Assembly: GCA_028282505.1 (NCBI GenBank)
Contig: JANQHV010000443.1
Location: 1-36,751 of the forward strand
Origin: SAR324 cluster bacterium
Lineage (GTDB): Bacteria; SAR324; NAC60-12
Direction of reading: 5' to 3'
Length of the DNA: 36,751 nucleotides
Shown here: one piece after another, positions 1-8,800 of the stretch
Position numbering within the stretch: the stretch's first letter is position 1
Layout of the letters: each line of letters opens with the position of its first letter
The notes under the pieces: model-generated
Database searches by the model: none
The model's input: only the letters and a program-made list of their open reading frames with translations
Told to the model about the DNA's origin: nothing
Position numbers and translations under genes: made by a program

Positions 1-2165
1 GAATCATTTTCAACCGCCTCGATAAAGGTACCAAAACTTAAAAACGTGGTTCCTTCAAACTGCAATGAGCCTCCTCCGACTATACCCAGTGAATGAGAAG
101 CCGCTTTTTGAGCAGCACTTTCTGCAGTCAATGGTGCTCCTGAAGGGAATCCTCCAGTAACCAGTGCATCCCCTTTTTGAGTGGGCCCTGCCACACTCCA
201 GTCTACTCCAAAATTCAAGCTTCTGCTGAGGCTGGTTTCCATGATCAGAGCTTCAATAAAAACTTGCACTCTTGGCACATCCAATTGTTCAATAATTCGA
301 TCCAATGTTGAAAAAAACTCACCGGGTCCAAACACTAGCAGTGCATTTGTCGATTCATCAGCACTAATGGAAACTTTCAATGCACTGTCTTCTGTTGTCT
401 CTTCCGTTTCTTTACCTTCTTTTTTTTCGGCCTTATCTTTTTCAGATTTATCCTTACCCTCTTCCTTGTTTCCCTCATCACTCTCTGCATCATCTTCATC
501 TGAGGTTTCACTTTTAGCAACTTCGATGATGTTTCCAGTTACTTCTTTCAACAGTGTAGCAACATCTTTTGCCACCGCATGCTGCAATCGATAGAGTTTA
601 AATCTGCTAACATCTTCCCTTTCACCAGGAATATCCAATTGTTTAATCAAACCCAAAATCCGTCCTTGTTGAGCCTGATTGCCGTACAAGATAATAGCAT
701 TGAGGCGTTTTTCCGAGATAATTAACACATCTTGTGGAGATAAATTCTCGTCTTTTCCCTTGACCGCAGGCTTTGTAAAAATCGAATTGAGCAGATTAGC
801 AACACGTTCCGCAGAAGCATATTCAAGTTTGTGAATCGTAAACGAGGCATCCCCTTCGCTCACATCCAGTTGATCCACCAGATTAATAATACGCTGACCG
901 GTGAAGGCATCTGCAATAATAATCAACGCATTCAAACGAGACTCCGCAATTATCTTCACACGGCTTTTTGCGGCGGTTTTTCCTTTTCCTTTCCCAGCTA
1001 CAATTTGGTCTGAAAATATATTAGACAACAAAGGAGCTAACACTTTAGCAGATGCAAATTTGAGAGGATGCAACAGCAACTGAACATCACCTCTTTCCAC
1101 ATCGAGTTGTTTCACCAATGCAATAATCTCCTGGGTCGTCGAGGGATCCGCAATAATAATCAAAGCATTGAGGGACTCAAATGATATGATTTTAACGGGA
1201 ATCTGAGAGGCAGCACTACCACTTTCACCTTTCTTTTTATTTTTGACGGTGGGTACCTGCTTCTGGGTGAAAATCTGAGACAAGATAGGAGCAATGCTGC
1301 TTGCTGTGGCATAAGTCAAATCATGGATTGTTAAAATAGCCCCATTTTCTTCGGGAACGTCAATCAACTGCAACAATCCTGTGACTTCTTCTGTGGCTTC
1401 TCGGTTTGCTAGGATGATTAGAGCATTCTGCCGGGGTTCAATTAAAAACTTTACGGGTTCGCGACGTCCACTGTGCAAAATATTGGAATATAAGGAAGAA
1501 ACCATCTTGTGAGTATCTTGCACACTTGTGTGTTTCATTGGATAAAATGTAACTATCTGACGCAATTCATCAGGATCATCGACATCCAGTACATCAATAA
1601 TTTCTGAAATCCGGTCGATATTGCTCTGGGCATCAATGATGATTAAGAGACGCAAGGTATCATAAGTCAACAAAGTCCCTGACTTTGAGAAAACTGGGGT
1701 AATGGCTGACTTAATTTTACCCAAATCGGCATACTCGACTCGACGCAAATGCATGACAAAGTCTGTAGAGAAAGTCTTACTGGATTCTCCATTTTGCTGA
1801 ATGGGTATTTTTGCAAATCGAGCATCACTGGCACGTACTAATTCAACCACATTACTGTCTTGCCGACGTATCATGGTGAGACCTTGTGAAGAAATGAGTT
1901 TCTCAAAAATTACAAAAATATCCTGTTTTTTAACCTTGAAATTAGGTGGAGATGTAATGGCCAATTCCCCGCGCAGTAATTGCTTTTTATAAACAAACAT
2001 CGTGTTTGTTTCTCGGGAAATGATATCAATAAACTGCTCAAGGGTAATTTTTGGTGGCAAATTGATTGAATTTTCTTTCTCCGCTTGTGCAAACACATTT
2101 CCGGAAAAAAACAATGTCAGCGCCACAATTATCCATACACTCGTCTGTTCCCAATATACTTTCAT
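1..2165 (-). CDS. gspD: GspD-type outer-membrane secretin, C-terminus beyond window
   Basis: Secretin of a type II secretion-like system, expected to form the outer-membrane channel. The visible 721 codons start at an ATG preceded by AGGAAT and encode a Sec signal peptide (about 1-26), an N0 domain (about 38-112) and then six N1-like modules ending near residues 197, 268, 353, 434, 510 and 626. Most modules carry a variant of the LNALIII strand and all end in LDV/IDV/LDI. The sixth is interrupted by an acidic, Lys/Glu-rich insert (about 550-593). The secretin domain begins near 628 and is cut by the window edge. Known GspD proteins usually have N0 plus three N1-like modules, so this periplasmic part is expanded. 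ispD lies 37 bases upstream on the same strand and is probably co-transcribed. No other gsp gene is visible; they may lie left of the window. The family assignment is strong; the substrate is unknown. Confidence 0.9.
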   Translation of the reverse strand, partial: MKVYWEQTSVWIIVALTLFFSGNVFAQAEKENSINLPPKITLEQFIDIISRETNTMFVYKKQLLRGELAITSPPNFKVKKQDIFVIFEKLISSQGLTMIRRQDSNVVELVRASDARFAKIPIQQNGESSKTFSTDFVMHLRRVEYADLGKIKSAITPVFSKSGTLLTYDTLRLLIIIDAQSNIDRISEIIDVLDVDDPDELRQIVTFYPMKHTSVQDTHKMVSSLYSNILHSGRREPVKFLIEPRQNALIILANREATEEVTGLLQLIDVPEENGAILTIHDLTYATASSIAPILSQIFTQKQVPTVKNKKKGESGSAASQIPVKIISFESLNALIIIADPSTTQEIIALVKQLDVERGDVQLLLHPLKFASAKVLAPLLSNIFSDQIVAGKGKGKTAAKSRVKIIAESRLNALIIIADAFTGQRIINLVDQLDVSEGDASFTIHKLEYASAERVANLLNSIFTKPAVKGKDENLSPQDVLIISEKRLNAIILYGNQAQQGRILGLIKQLDIPGEREDVSRFKLYRLQHAVAKDVATLLKEVTGNIIEVAKSETSDEDDAESDEGNKEEGKDKSEKDKAEKKEGKETEETTEDSALKVSISADESTNALLVFGPGEFFSTLDRIIEQLDVPRVQVFIEALIMETSLSRSLNFGVDWSVAGPTQKGDALVTGGFPSGAPLTAESAAQKAASHSLGIVGGGSLQFEGTTFLSFGTFIEAVEND

Positions 2166-2202
2166 TCAAATTCCTGTTTAATACAAATACACTCGCTAAA
2201 TT

Positions 2203-2904
2203 TTAAAAATCAACACCGTTTTCTTGCCGATGTAGTAACCATTTCGCAAACTGCAAATCCTGAGGAGTTGTAATTTTTAGATTATTGACCACTCCATCCA
2301 CTGTCGCAACAGAATGACCAAAACGTTCAACAACAGAGGCATCATCGGTTGTTTGCCATCCTTCTTCTTTGCAACGTTGATAAGCTTTTATGAGTAACTG
2401 AGCTTCAAACCCTTGAGGCGTTTGAGTGGCAAACAACTGGGATCGGTTCAGAACTTTAGTGTGTTGTGGTGTAATTTCCCGAATTGTATCGACCAGTGGA
2501 ACCACAGGTATGGCAGCACCACTGAGTACACATTGTTTCAAAATTCTTTCTATCACGATAGGAGGACAAAGAGGACGGGCACCATCATGAACCAGTATCC
2601 AGCGAGGCATCACTTTGTTTTGCTGAATCAACTCAAGGGCATTCCATACAGAATCTTGCCGCTCAGCTCCTCCGGTAACTACTGTGATTTTTTCTTCTGA
2701 TGCCAGTAAGGGGGTCAAAGTCTCTTGATCATTGCTTGCAACTACTAGATAAATACGATCAATCTGTGGGTGCTCCAAAAAAAGATTGAGTGTATGTTGT
2801 AAAATAGTTTGCGAGCCTAATAGTAAAAATAGTTTATTTTTCTCTGCAGCCATCCGTTTTCCGCGACCAGCCGCAGGAATAATAACAACTGCCTTTTCTG
2901 GCAT
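2203..2904 (-). CDS. ispD: 2-C-methyl-D-erythritol 4-phosphate cytidylyltransferase
   Basis: Third enzyme of the non-mevalonate (MEP) isoprenoid pathway: it joins CTP and methylerythritol phosphate to give CDP-methylerythritol in the cytoplasm. At 233 residues it matches the usual IspD length. The nucleotide-binding start PAAGRGKRM (10-18) with Lys24, the GGAERQDSVWNAL segment (78-90), HDGARP (106-111) and the late TQTPQGF motif are all present. It starts at an ATG with AGAGAAG upstream and lies just ahead of the secretin gene. IspF, often a neighbour or fusion partner, is not seen here. The pairing with a secretin gene looks like positional rather than functional linkage. Confidence 0.95.
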   Translation of the reverse strand: MPEKAVVIIPAAGRGKRMAAEKNKLFLLLGSQTILQHTLNLFLEHPQIDRIYLVVASNDQETLTPLLASEEKITVVTGGAERQDSVWNALELIQQNKVMPRWILVHDGARPLCPPIVIERILKQCVLSGAAIPVVPLVDTIREITPQHTKVLNRSQLFATQTPQGFEAQLLIKAYQRCKEEGWQTTDDASVVERFGHSVATVDGVVNNLKITTPQDLQFAKWLLHRQENGVDF

Positions 2905-3211
2905 AATGACTTCTCTAATAGATCTTCCTTGAACCGATAAAGCATATTATTTATCAGATTTTTCGAATAAACACAAAAAAAAGTAAAATATATGCGAGAT
3001 TTAGATAGGCCTAAATATCCTATCAGGAAGATCCGATTTAAATCCGAAACAAAAGATTTCACCAACAGACTGATTTTCATTTGCAATTGTCCAGAATAAA
3101 TAATAGTACGTAGGCAAAATCCATATACCCATACAAACATGGATTGACGCATAAAAAATCGTCCTCTTATCAAATCACAAGTCTATTACATCAAAGTCCC
3201 ATTTATAAAAA
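2905..3211. other. Divergent intergenic region
   Basis: An AT-rich gap of 307 bases between ispD (leftward) and the TerB-PilZ gene (rightward). It should hold both promoters. I see one short inverted repeat, GATAGG at 3004-3009 pairing with CCTATC at 3019-3024, and a second imperfect one around 2936-2955 (GATAAA/TTTATC). I see no convincing -35/-10 pair, RNA gene or open reading frame. Confidence 0.4.
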
Positions 3212-4471
3212 ATGTCATTCTCATTTTTTTCTCAAGCACCAAATTTGTATTCTCCAGACACCTCTGCATTCACTCAGGAGTTTCAAAAGCATTTTCCCTC
3301 TCTTTCTGGCAACGAATTTGATCATTCACTGGCCGTGTTAGGACTGATGACTACAATTGCTCTGATCGATCACGAAATCGTTCCGACTGAAGAAGCTTTT
3401 TACAAAAGATATATTGTCCGGGAATTAGGAACCTCCAAAGAAGTAGCACAACATTTTATCAACACTCTCATTGATCAAAAAATACATATTACTCTTGTAG
3501 AGAGACAATTTTTTCAAGAATATTTGGAAAAACACTGTGAACGGGCGAAAAAGAACGCACACTTACGACTATTCTTTGAAATGGCTGCTGCTGATCGCAC
3601 CATTTCTATCAACAGTTGCGTTATGCTTTCTCGCATTGCCAAAGCTTTGGGATTAACCACTTCAGAATATGATGTGGCTCGTCTGCCTTATATCCACGTA
3701 ATCGAATCAAAAGAAGCGGGTCTCCTTGATGAACGCAGCTTTGAACGTATTGAATATCCACATCCTGCCACCATTGAATACCGAAACATCCACAAACCCA
3801 TCATCTTTGAAGACATCTCTATGTCTGGATTTAGTTTTTTCTGTAAGGCTCGTCTTCCTACACACACACCAGTTGCTCTTATTTTAAAAAGCCACTTCCG
3901 TTTATTAGCACACATTCTTCGTATGGGGAAACACATGAATCAGTGGACCTATTCAGCAGAATTTGATTTAGATTATACAAATTTTCAGCATTTAAAGTAC
4001 CTCATTGAAATTGATACCTACCGATTAGATCAATTGATGGATGAAGAAAAACTCAACCAACTTGCTCTGCTTCCCTTAAATATCCTAGCTTATCTAAAGA
4101 TGACACCCTATTTTTCAAGGTGTGTTCCTTACGCACTATCTCATTTTTTAGAAACTTACGCAGGCAAGACAAAACCATTGGCCTATCCCTTATTCAGAAA
4201 AGCACTAAATCATCAAGAGCTCATTGCAGAAATGACTTCTGAAACAGCACACAAAAACTTGCAGATTTTAAAACAAGGAGCCTCCCTGCTAGAACAAGAA
4301 CTTCCTCATACAATTGTTCTATCTGTAAAAGCCGAATTGTATGAATGGTTGCATTCTTTGCTCATAAAACGTCGACAATTTTGGAGACCTGCCTCTCTCA
4401 ACTCAGAAGAAAAAGAACTCTTGAAAGAAGTAGCACAATGTTTAAATTTTGAGCCTTTATCGACCCCTTAA
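3212..4471 (+). CDS. TerB-like plus PilZ domain protein, putative c-di-GMP receptor
   Basis: A 419-residue protein without a signal peptide or membrane segment, so cytoplasmic. The N-terminal half (about 35-155) resembles the helical TerB domain, including an AAADRTIS segment (125-132) followed by a helix pair. Next comes a PilZ domain (about 172-265) with the two c-di-GMP-binding signatures: R175-x-x-x-R179 and D201-x-S-x-x-G206. The rest (270-419) is helical with no family I recognise. PilZ domains bind c-di-GMP and pass the signal on by conformational change; which partner is affected here is unknown. The stop lies four bases before the ATG of the solute-binding protein, and that gene overlaps the cyclase, so the three look like one operon. 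No strong ribosome site is visible, so the start is not certain. Confidence 0.8.
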   Translation: MSFSFFSQAPNLYSPDTSAFTQEFQKHFPSLSGNEFDHSLAVLGLMTTIALIDHEIVPTEEAFYKRYIVRELGTSKEVAQHFINTLIDQKIHITLVERQFFQEYLEKHCERAKKNAHLRLFFEMAAADRTISINSCVMLSRIAKALGLTTSEYDVARLPYIHVIESKEAGLLDERSFERIEYPHPATIEYRNIHKPIIFEDISMSGFSFFCKARLPTHTPVALILKSHFRLLAHILRMGKHMNQWTYSAEFDLDYTNFQHLKYLIEIDTYRLDQLMDEEKLNQLALLPLNILAYLKMTPYFSRCVPYALSHFLETYAGKTKPLAYPLFRKALNHQELIAEMTSETAHKNLQILKQGASLLEQELPHTIVLSVKAELYEWLHSLLIKRRQFWRPASLNSEEKELLKEVAQCLNFEPLSTP

Positions 4472-4475
4472 AAAA

Positions 4476-6059
4476 ATGTCCATGATGAATCCAATCTTAC
4501 GATATCAATGGTTGCAAAGATTTTTACTCATCATCATCTACTGGTTTTCTTTTATTGTGCCAACAGTGGCTCTTACTCCTCAAATGGGTGGAACATTGAT
4601 CTATCGGGCAACAGACGAAATCCAAGCTTTGGACCCACCTCTGATTGAAGACAGTCTCACTTACAACATTGCAGGAAATATTTTTGAGGGATTGGTTCGA
4701 TATCAAGGAGAATCAGCAACAATTGAACCCGCTTTGGCAAGCTCCTGGAAAGTTTCTAAAGATGGCCTCCATTGGACTTTTTTCCTGCGAAAAGATGTAT
4801 ATTTTCATGACAAAACGTTGTTAGATGCCGAAGCTGTTCTGTTCTCCTTACTTCGTCAAAAAGATCCCAAACACCCTTTTTATAGCCCTGATTTTTTATA
4901 CAAAGATGTACTATTTGCCCAAGTTAAATCAATTCATGCCGTTGACTCGCATACCCTGGAATTTGAATTACTTCAGCCCTATAGTCCATTTCTTCATGTT
5001 CTCACCATGCCTCCTGCAGCTATTATTTCACCAACCGCTTTTCAAAAAAATCCTAAAAATTTTAAACGCCAACCTGTCGGTACAGGGCCATTTCAGGTGG
5101 CAGAGTGGACAGAGCGTGATTTTGCACTAGAACCCTTTGAGTTGTACTGGGGAAAGAAACCAAAGTTGGATCGTGTTGTAATTCAGCCTGCCAAGTTTTT
5201 AAAAAACATGTTGTTATCCATGCGCCAGGGAAATCTTCATCTAGCCTCGAATGTCACCCCACAAGAGTTATTATGGATTCAAGGAGATACTGAAATCAAA
5301 CTCAAGCAAACCCCTGCCAACCAAGTCAACTTCATTGCCTTCAACATGGAACGTAAAATATTTCAAGATAGGCAGATTCGCCTGGCTTTCCATAATCTTC
5401 TCAACAAAAAAGCATTGGTACGCTGGTTATGGCAGGGTAATGCGGTGCCTGCCAGCTCTCCAATTCCTCCCAACAACTGGAGCTTCAAAAAATTCAATGA
5501 ACCATCACAACATCTTGATAAAGCCCGACAATTACTAACTGCGGCAGGACATCCCAACGGTTTTTCGATAAAATTATTAGCTCCAGTTCGCCGTGATCCT
5601 TCCTGGCCCCGCTTATTCAAAGCTTTCATTATCGCCTGTCAAAAGGTAGGTATCGAAATTCAGTTCAATAACCTTCCCTTTCGAGATTATTTAAAAGCTA
5701 TCCAGGATCAAGATTATGACATGGTGTGGTTTGGTTGGGCAACCGATCATGCAGATCCTGATGGATTCATTACACCATTACTGCATTCAAAAAATGCATA
5801 TCCAGGCAACCTTTCAAACCTGTCCTATTACCAAAATGAAACCTTGGATCGTTTAATTGAGCAAGCACAACAAACCGATGATGAAGAACAACGAACAAAA
5901 ATCTATCACCAAATTCAAGACCATCTCTATTTAAACCCTCCCTGGATTCCTTTGATGATCCCCAATACTTCCTACCTCCACCATCGCCGTGTGCATAACG
6001 TACAAATATCTGTAACGGGAAGGGTTTTATTAGAAAATCTTTGGATGGAAAAGGAATAA
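4476..6059 (+). CDS. Family 5 extracellular solute-binding protein (peptide/nickel type)
   Basis: Periplasmic ligand-binding protein of the OppA/DppA family (SBP_bac_5), 527 residues from the ATG at 4476; a TTG at 4449 would extend it into the upstream gene and is less likely. Sec signal peptide at about 1-32, without a lipobox Cys, so probably soluble in the periplasm. Family signs are the mature start GGTLIYRATDEI, the LASSWKVSKDGLHWTFFLR segment, PVGTGPF, and the late YDMVWFGWATDHADPDGF stretch. Family members normally deliver oligopeptides, sugars or metal chelates to ABC permeases, but no permease or ATPase gene is present. The stop codon overlaps the start of a transmembrane adenylate cyclase (TAATG), so translation is probably coupled. 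I infer a sensing rather than transport role; the ligand cannot be read from sequence. Confidence 0.9.
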   Translation: MSMMNPILRYQWLQRFLLIIIYWFSFIVPTVALTPQMGGTLIYRATDEIQALDPPLIEDSLTYNIAGNIFEGLVRYQGESATIEPALASSWKVSKDGLHWTFFLRKDVYFHDKTLLDAEAVLFSLLRQKDPKHPFYSPDFLYKDVLFAQVKSIHAVDSHTLEFELLQPYSPFLHVLTMPPAAIISPTAFQKNPKNFKRQPVGTGPFQVAEWTERDFALEPFELYWGKKPKLDRVVIQPAKFLKNMLLSMRQGNLHLASNVTPQELLWIQGDTEIKLKQTPANQVNFIAFNMERKIFQDRQIRLAFHNLLNKKALVRWLWQGNAVPASSPIPPNNWSFKKFNEPSQHLDKARQLLTAAGHPNGFSIKLLAPVRRDPSWPRLFKAFIIACQKVGIEIQFNNLPFRDYLKAIQDQDYDMVWFGWATDHADPDGFITPLLHSKNAYPGNLSNLSYYQNETLDRLIEQAQQTDDEEQRTKIYHQIQDHLYLNPPWIPLMIPNTSYLHHRRVHNVQISVTGRVLLENLWMEKE

Positions 6060-8035
6060 TGCGTCTTTCGATTAGTTTCAAAATTATTGGTTTGAATATC
6101 TTTATTGCCCTGCTGGTTGCATTCATCGTAACCATGGTCAGTATCAGGCAAATTACTCAACAAATCAATGAACGCTTGCTGCAAACTGGAGAAAATCTGG
6201 TACAAAATATTCAAGAACGTATTCGTAATGACGTTGAACAAACTCAACGATTTGCAGAGTTGTTGTCAGGGAACCAGGAACTCCATCAGTTTCTTAAAAA
6301 ACAGGACACAAACGGATTACAAGAGTGGTTGAACAATCAATCAGAAATTGAAATATATGCTCTTTTAGAAGTGTTTGACTCCCAATCTCAACGACTGATG
6401 ACCAATCGTTGGCTTAATAAAAAAACTGAAGAAATCCAGCCATACTTAACTCAACCTACTGATAACAGCATTATCAAAGCCCTGGATTATTTAATTACAG
6501 TAGAATTAAAAGCACTTCCAGCAGGATTGATCCTCAAAACCGTTGTTCCCATTGTAGACTGGGAGACTGTTGATATTCTAGGGGTTTTAGTCGTGAGTTT
6601 TCCCATGAATCAAAACTGGATCGACCGTGTCCGTGGACGTTCCATTCAAGATATGACGATTGTAGCCAATACAAGCTTACGTATCGCCACGACGATTGTG
6701 ACACCAAAGGGAAAACGAATGGAGCAACTGCCTGAGCGAATTAAAAATGTTCTATCTCATAACGTCACACCAAAGCCGATCAAACAACTCACCCTGCTCG
6801 GCCAATCTTATACCGTACTGTTTTCTCCAATATACGACCTGCGTTCCATTCCACAGGGGCATTTAATTATTTGGCTCAAACGTGATTTGATTGAAGCAAC
6901 GACCCAACAAATTCTATCCGTGCTGCTTTTTGTTGCCATTGCGTCCGTCATTGGATGTGTGATTTTTGGAGCGTATTTATCTCAAAATCTGACCCGTCCT
7001 TTGCGAAATCTGGTGCATACTGTCAAATTGATTGCTTCTGGTAATTTAAAACAAAAAATAAAAATTACTTCCAAAGATGAAATTGGTGATTTGGCAGAGG
7101 CCGTGAGTTCTATGCAGAATGACTTACAAATTGGACATGCTCTGGTGCACCAAATGCTCAAAACGTTCCAATTATTTGTCCCTTCCCAGTTTCTTAAATA
7201 TATTGCTCATGATGGGATTGAAAATGTACAATTGGGTAACGCACAACAGGAAATTGCTTCAGTCCTCTTTCTCGATATTCGTGCCTTTACTTCACGTACC
7301 GAAAAAATGCGGCCCCAGGAAGTCTTGGATTTTTTGAACAACTTATTCCATAGTATCAGTGCCCCCATTGAACAAGAGGGATTTATTGATAAATTCATTG
7401 GGGATGCGATCATGGCAATTTTTGAAGAAGAAATGGATCCAGAAAATCGGCTGAAAGGAGCCGTTCCTTCTGTTCACGCCGCATTAGGTATCTTAGAAGC
7501 ATTGCATCGATTCAACGAAAATCAGGAAATTCCTGTCCGGATTGGAATGGGAATCAATACCGGCACCATCATCTTTGGTACAATGGGATCGGCTTCACGA
7601 ATGGATTCGACAGTACTCGGAAATACAGTCAATGTCGCTTCACGAGTAGAAAATTTGACCAAGCGGTATGAAGTCAATTTGCTTATTACCGAATCAACAC
7701 GACAATCCCTTCCTTCCGATCACTCCTTTCTACTTCGTGAAGTGGATCGGGTTCGTGTCATGGGAAAAAAAGACGCAACGACCATCTATGAAGTATTTGA
7801 TCAGGATATTGGAGAATTGAGAGAAAGAAAACTGAAAGTACTGGATGACTACCATCATGCTTTACAATTATACCAGTCCCAACAATGGAAGGAATCGCTG
7901 GCTGCTATGTATTCCTGCCAAACGGTTTTGCCTGAAGATAAGCTCATTCAGCTCTACATTGAACGCTGCCAAACATTCATTGACACCCCCCCTCCTGATG
8001 GCTGGGATGGTGTTGATACTATGGAAACCAAGTAA
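6059..8035 (+). CDS. Transmembrane class III adenylate cyclase with HAMP domain
   Basis: Inner-membrane enzyme expected to make cAMP. I chose the ATG at 6059 (658 residues): AAGGAA precedes it and it overlaps the upstream stop; a TTG at 6041 is possible. Order: membrane segment 1 (8-29), periplasmic sensor region (30-283, possibly Cache-like), segment 2 (284-306), HAMP (307-360), catalytic domain (about 395-570), and a C-terminal TPR-like tail ending in a PPPDGWDGV motif common in bacterial cyclases. All catalytic residues are visible: metal ligands D406 and D449, K445 and D516 for base recognition, and N525 and R529 for the transition state. The usual GD before the N/R motif reads GN here, which should not abolish activity. 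Coupling to a binding-protein gene suggests the periplasmic part reads the SBP or its ligand. Confidence 0.93.
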   Translation: MRLSISFKIIGLNIFIALLVAFIVTMVSIRQITQQINERLLQTGENLVQNIQERIRNDVEQTQRFAELLSGNQELHQFLKKQDTNGLQEWLNNQSEIEIYALLEVFDSQSQRLMTNRWLNKKTEEIQPYLTQPTDNSIIKALDYLITVELKALPAGLILKTVVPIVDWETVDILGVLVVSFPMNQNWIDRVRGRSIQDMTIVANTSLRIATTIVTPKGKRMEQLPERIKNVLSHNVTPKPIKQLTLLGQSYTVLFSPIYDLRSIPQGHLIIWLKRDLIEATTQQILSVLLFVAIASVIGCVIFGAYLSQNLTRPLRNLVHTVKLIASGNLKQKIKITSKDEIGDLAEAVSSMQNDLQIGHALVHQMLKTFQLFVPSQFLKYIAHDGIENVQLGNAQQEIASVLFLDIRAFTSRTEKMRPQEVLDFLNNLFHSISAPIEQEGFIDKFIGDAIMAIFEEEMDPENRLKGAVPSVHAALGILEALHRFNENQEIPVRIGMGINTGTIIFGTMGSASRMDSTVLGNTVNVASRVENLTKRYEVNLLITESTRQSLPSDHSFLLREVDRVRVMGKKDATTIYEVFDQDIGELRERKLKVLDDYHHALQLYQSQQWKESLAAMYSCQTVLPEDKLIQLYIERCQTFIDTPPPDGWDGVDTMETK

Positions 8036-8077
8036 AATATCCAAATTGTCTGCTGCAAAATATTCTGCTAAGCTGAA

Positions 8078-8238
8078 GAACCTGTTTAAAAAACCTAATT
8101 CTGCTGCAAAACCATCTCATTGGCGTCTATTTTGAGAAAATTTTCGTTAAATAGGCTCACTATTCGCCTTAAATTTTGTCAAAAATCCGCTCAACGAGAT
8201 CGATTTTTCACAACAAACCATCTTTTTCAAACAGGTTC
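8078..8238. repeat. 161-bp element with near-perfect terminal inverted repeats
   Basis: GAACCTGTTTAAAAAA at 8078-8093 is matched inverted at 8223-8238 (15 of 16 positions). The interior, read on the minus strand, loosely follows the repeats at 12147-12317 and 34314-34489 (for example GGATTTTT followed by AAGGCG at like spacing, and a GCTCACTATNCG segment shared with the second copy). It may be a degraded third member of that family. It lies between the cyclase gene and a small coiled-coil gene. Confidence 0.45.
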
Positions 8239-8265
8239 TAATAATATCATCTTTATGGAGCAATT

Positions 8266-8631
8266 ATGTTGGAACTACTCAAAACCGAAGATATCAACCA
8301 ATCCAATGTAGTAGAAGCTGTTCGCCTACTTAACCAAGTCATTCTCAATGACCATAAAAGCATCCAAACCTTGCAACAAGAGCTAGCTCAACGGGATGAA
8401 AAATTGCTTGAAGCTGTCCATGAAATCAAAGATGAACAACAAAAAATGCGACAGCAGCAACATAAAATGTGGCAGGAACAACAAAAAATGCGGCAGGAAC
8501 AACAAAACACACGCCAAGATCTTCAAGAGTTAAAATCTGTGGTAAAACATGGTTTCACAGAACTCAACCAAAAATATGATCAATCCATTGATCTCCTCCA
8601 ACAAATTGCAGAAAACACAGCAAAAAAATAG
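8266..8631 (+). CDS. Small coiled-coil protein of unknown function
   Basis: A 121-residue, Gln/Glu/Lys-rich protein that should form one long coiled coil; no signal peptide or membrane segment. The start has GGAG at proper distance. Residues 58-85 consist of four heptads of the form QQKMRQE, encoded by a 21-bp tandem repeat (8437-8520), so the rod seems to have grown by repeat duplication. The region before it (about 30-57) and after it (86-121) is also heptad-like. I recognise no family. It follows the cyclase gene by 230 bases, with an inverted-repeat element between, so it is probably transcribed separately. A small gene follows within eight bases. Confidence 0.7.
   Translation: MLELLKTEDINQSNVVEAVRLLNQVILNDHKSIQTLQQELAQRDEKLLEAVHEIKDEQQKMRQQQHKMWQEQQKMRQEQQNTRQDLQELKSVVKHGFTELNQKYDQSIDLLQQIAENTAKK
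8437..8520 (+). repeat. 21-bp tandem repeat, four units, coding
   Basis: Four consecutive 21-bp units (8437, 8458, 8479, 8500), each encoding one heptad of the coiled-coil gene. Units one and three are nearly identical; unit four is the most diverged. The period of seven codons keeps both the frame and the heptad register. Confidence 0.85.
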
Positions 8632-8638
8632 AAATGAT

Positions 8639-8800
8639 ATGATCCCCATTAACAAAAAAAATTTTCAAAAACTGGAAATAGCTCTGATCAATGCCGAAAT
8701 GGATTTGGCAGAATTGAAAGCGAAAGGACAACCTAAATACACAACGGAGCAAGTAGAAACCATGTTAGAAAAGGTCATAATTCAAAAAGCTAAATCATAG
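8639..8800 (+). CDS. Small hypothetical protein (53 residues)
   Basis: A short charged protein starting at the ATG at 8639, seven bases after the coiled-coil gene. A longer start at 8549 inside the previous gene is unlikely. It has two predicted helices (about 8-30 and 34-50) and no cysteine, signal peptide or recognised domain. The ribosome site is weak. Its tail overlaps by 19 bases the end of the convergent protease gene. The placement suggests it is translated with the coiled-coil protein, possibly as a partner, but this is inference and the gene itself is only moderately certain. Confidence 0.45.
   Translation: MIPINKKNFQKLEIALINAEMDLAELKAKGQPKYTTEQVETMLEKVIIQKAKS

Noticed and set aside
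181-1083. Plus-strand open frames opposite the secretin gene
   Set aside because: They are antisense to a continuous secretin frame, and the Ser-rich sequence near 400-500 mirrors its acidic insert.
4449-4476. Extended TTG start for the first solute-binding protein
   Set aside because: The extension overlaps the end of the PilZ gene and puts residues before a normal signal peptide; the ATG at 4476 fits better.
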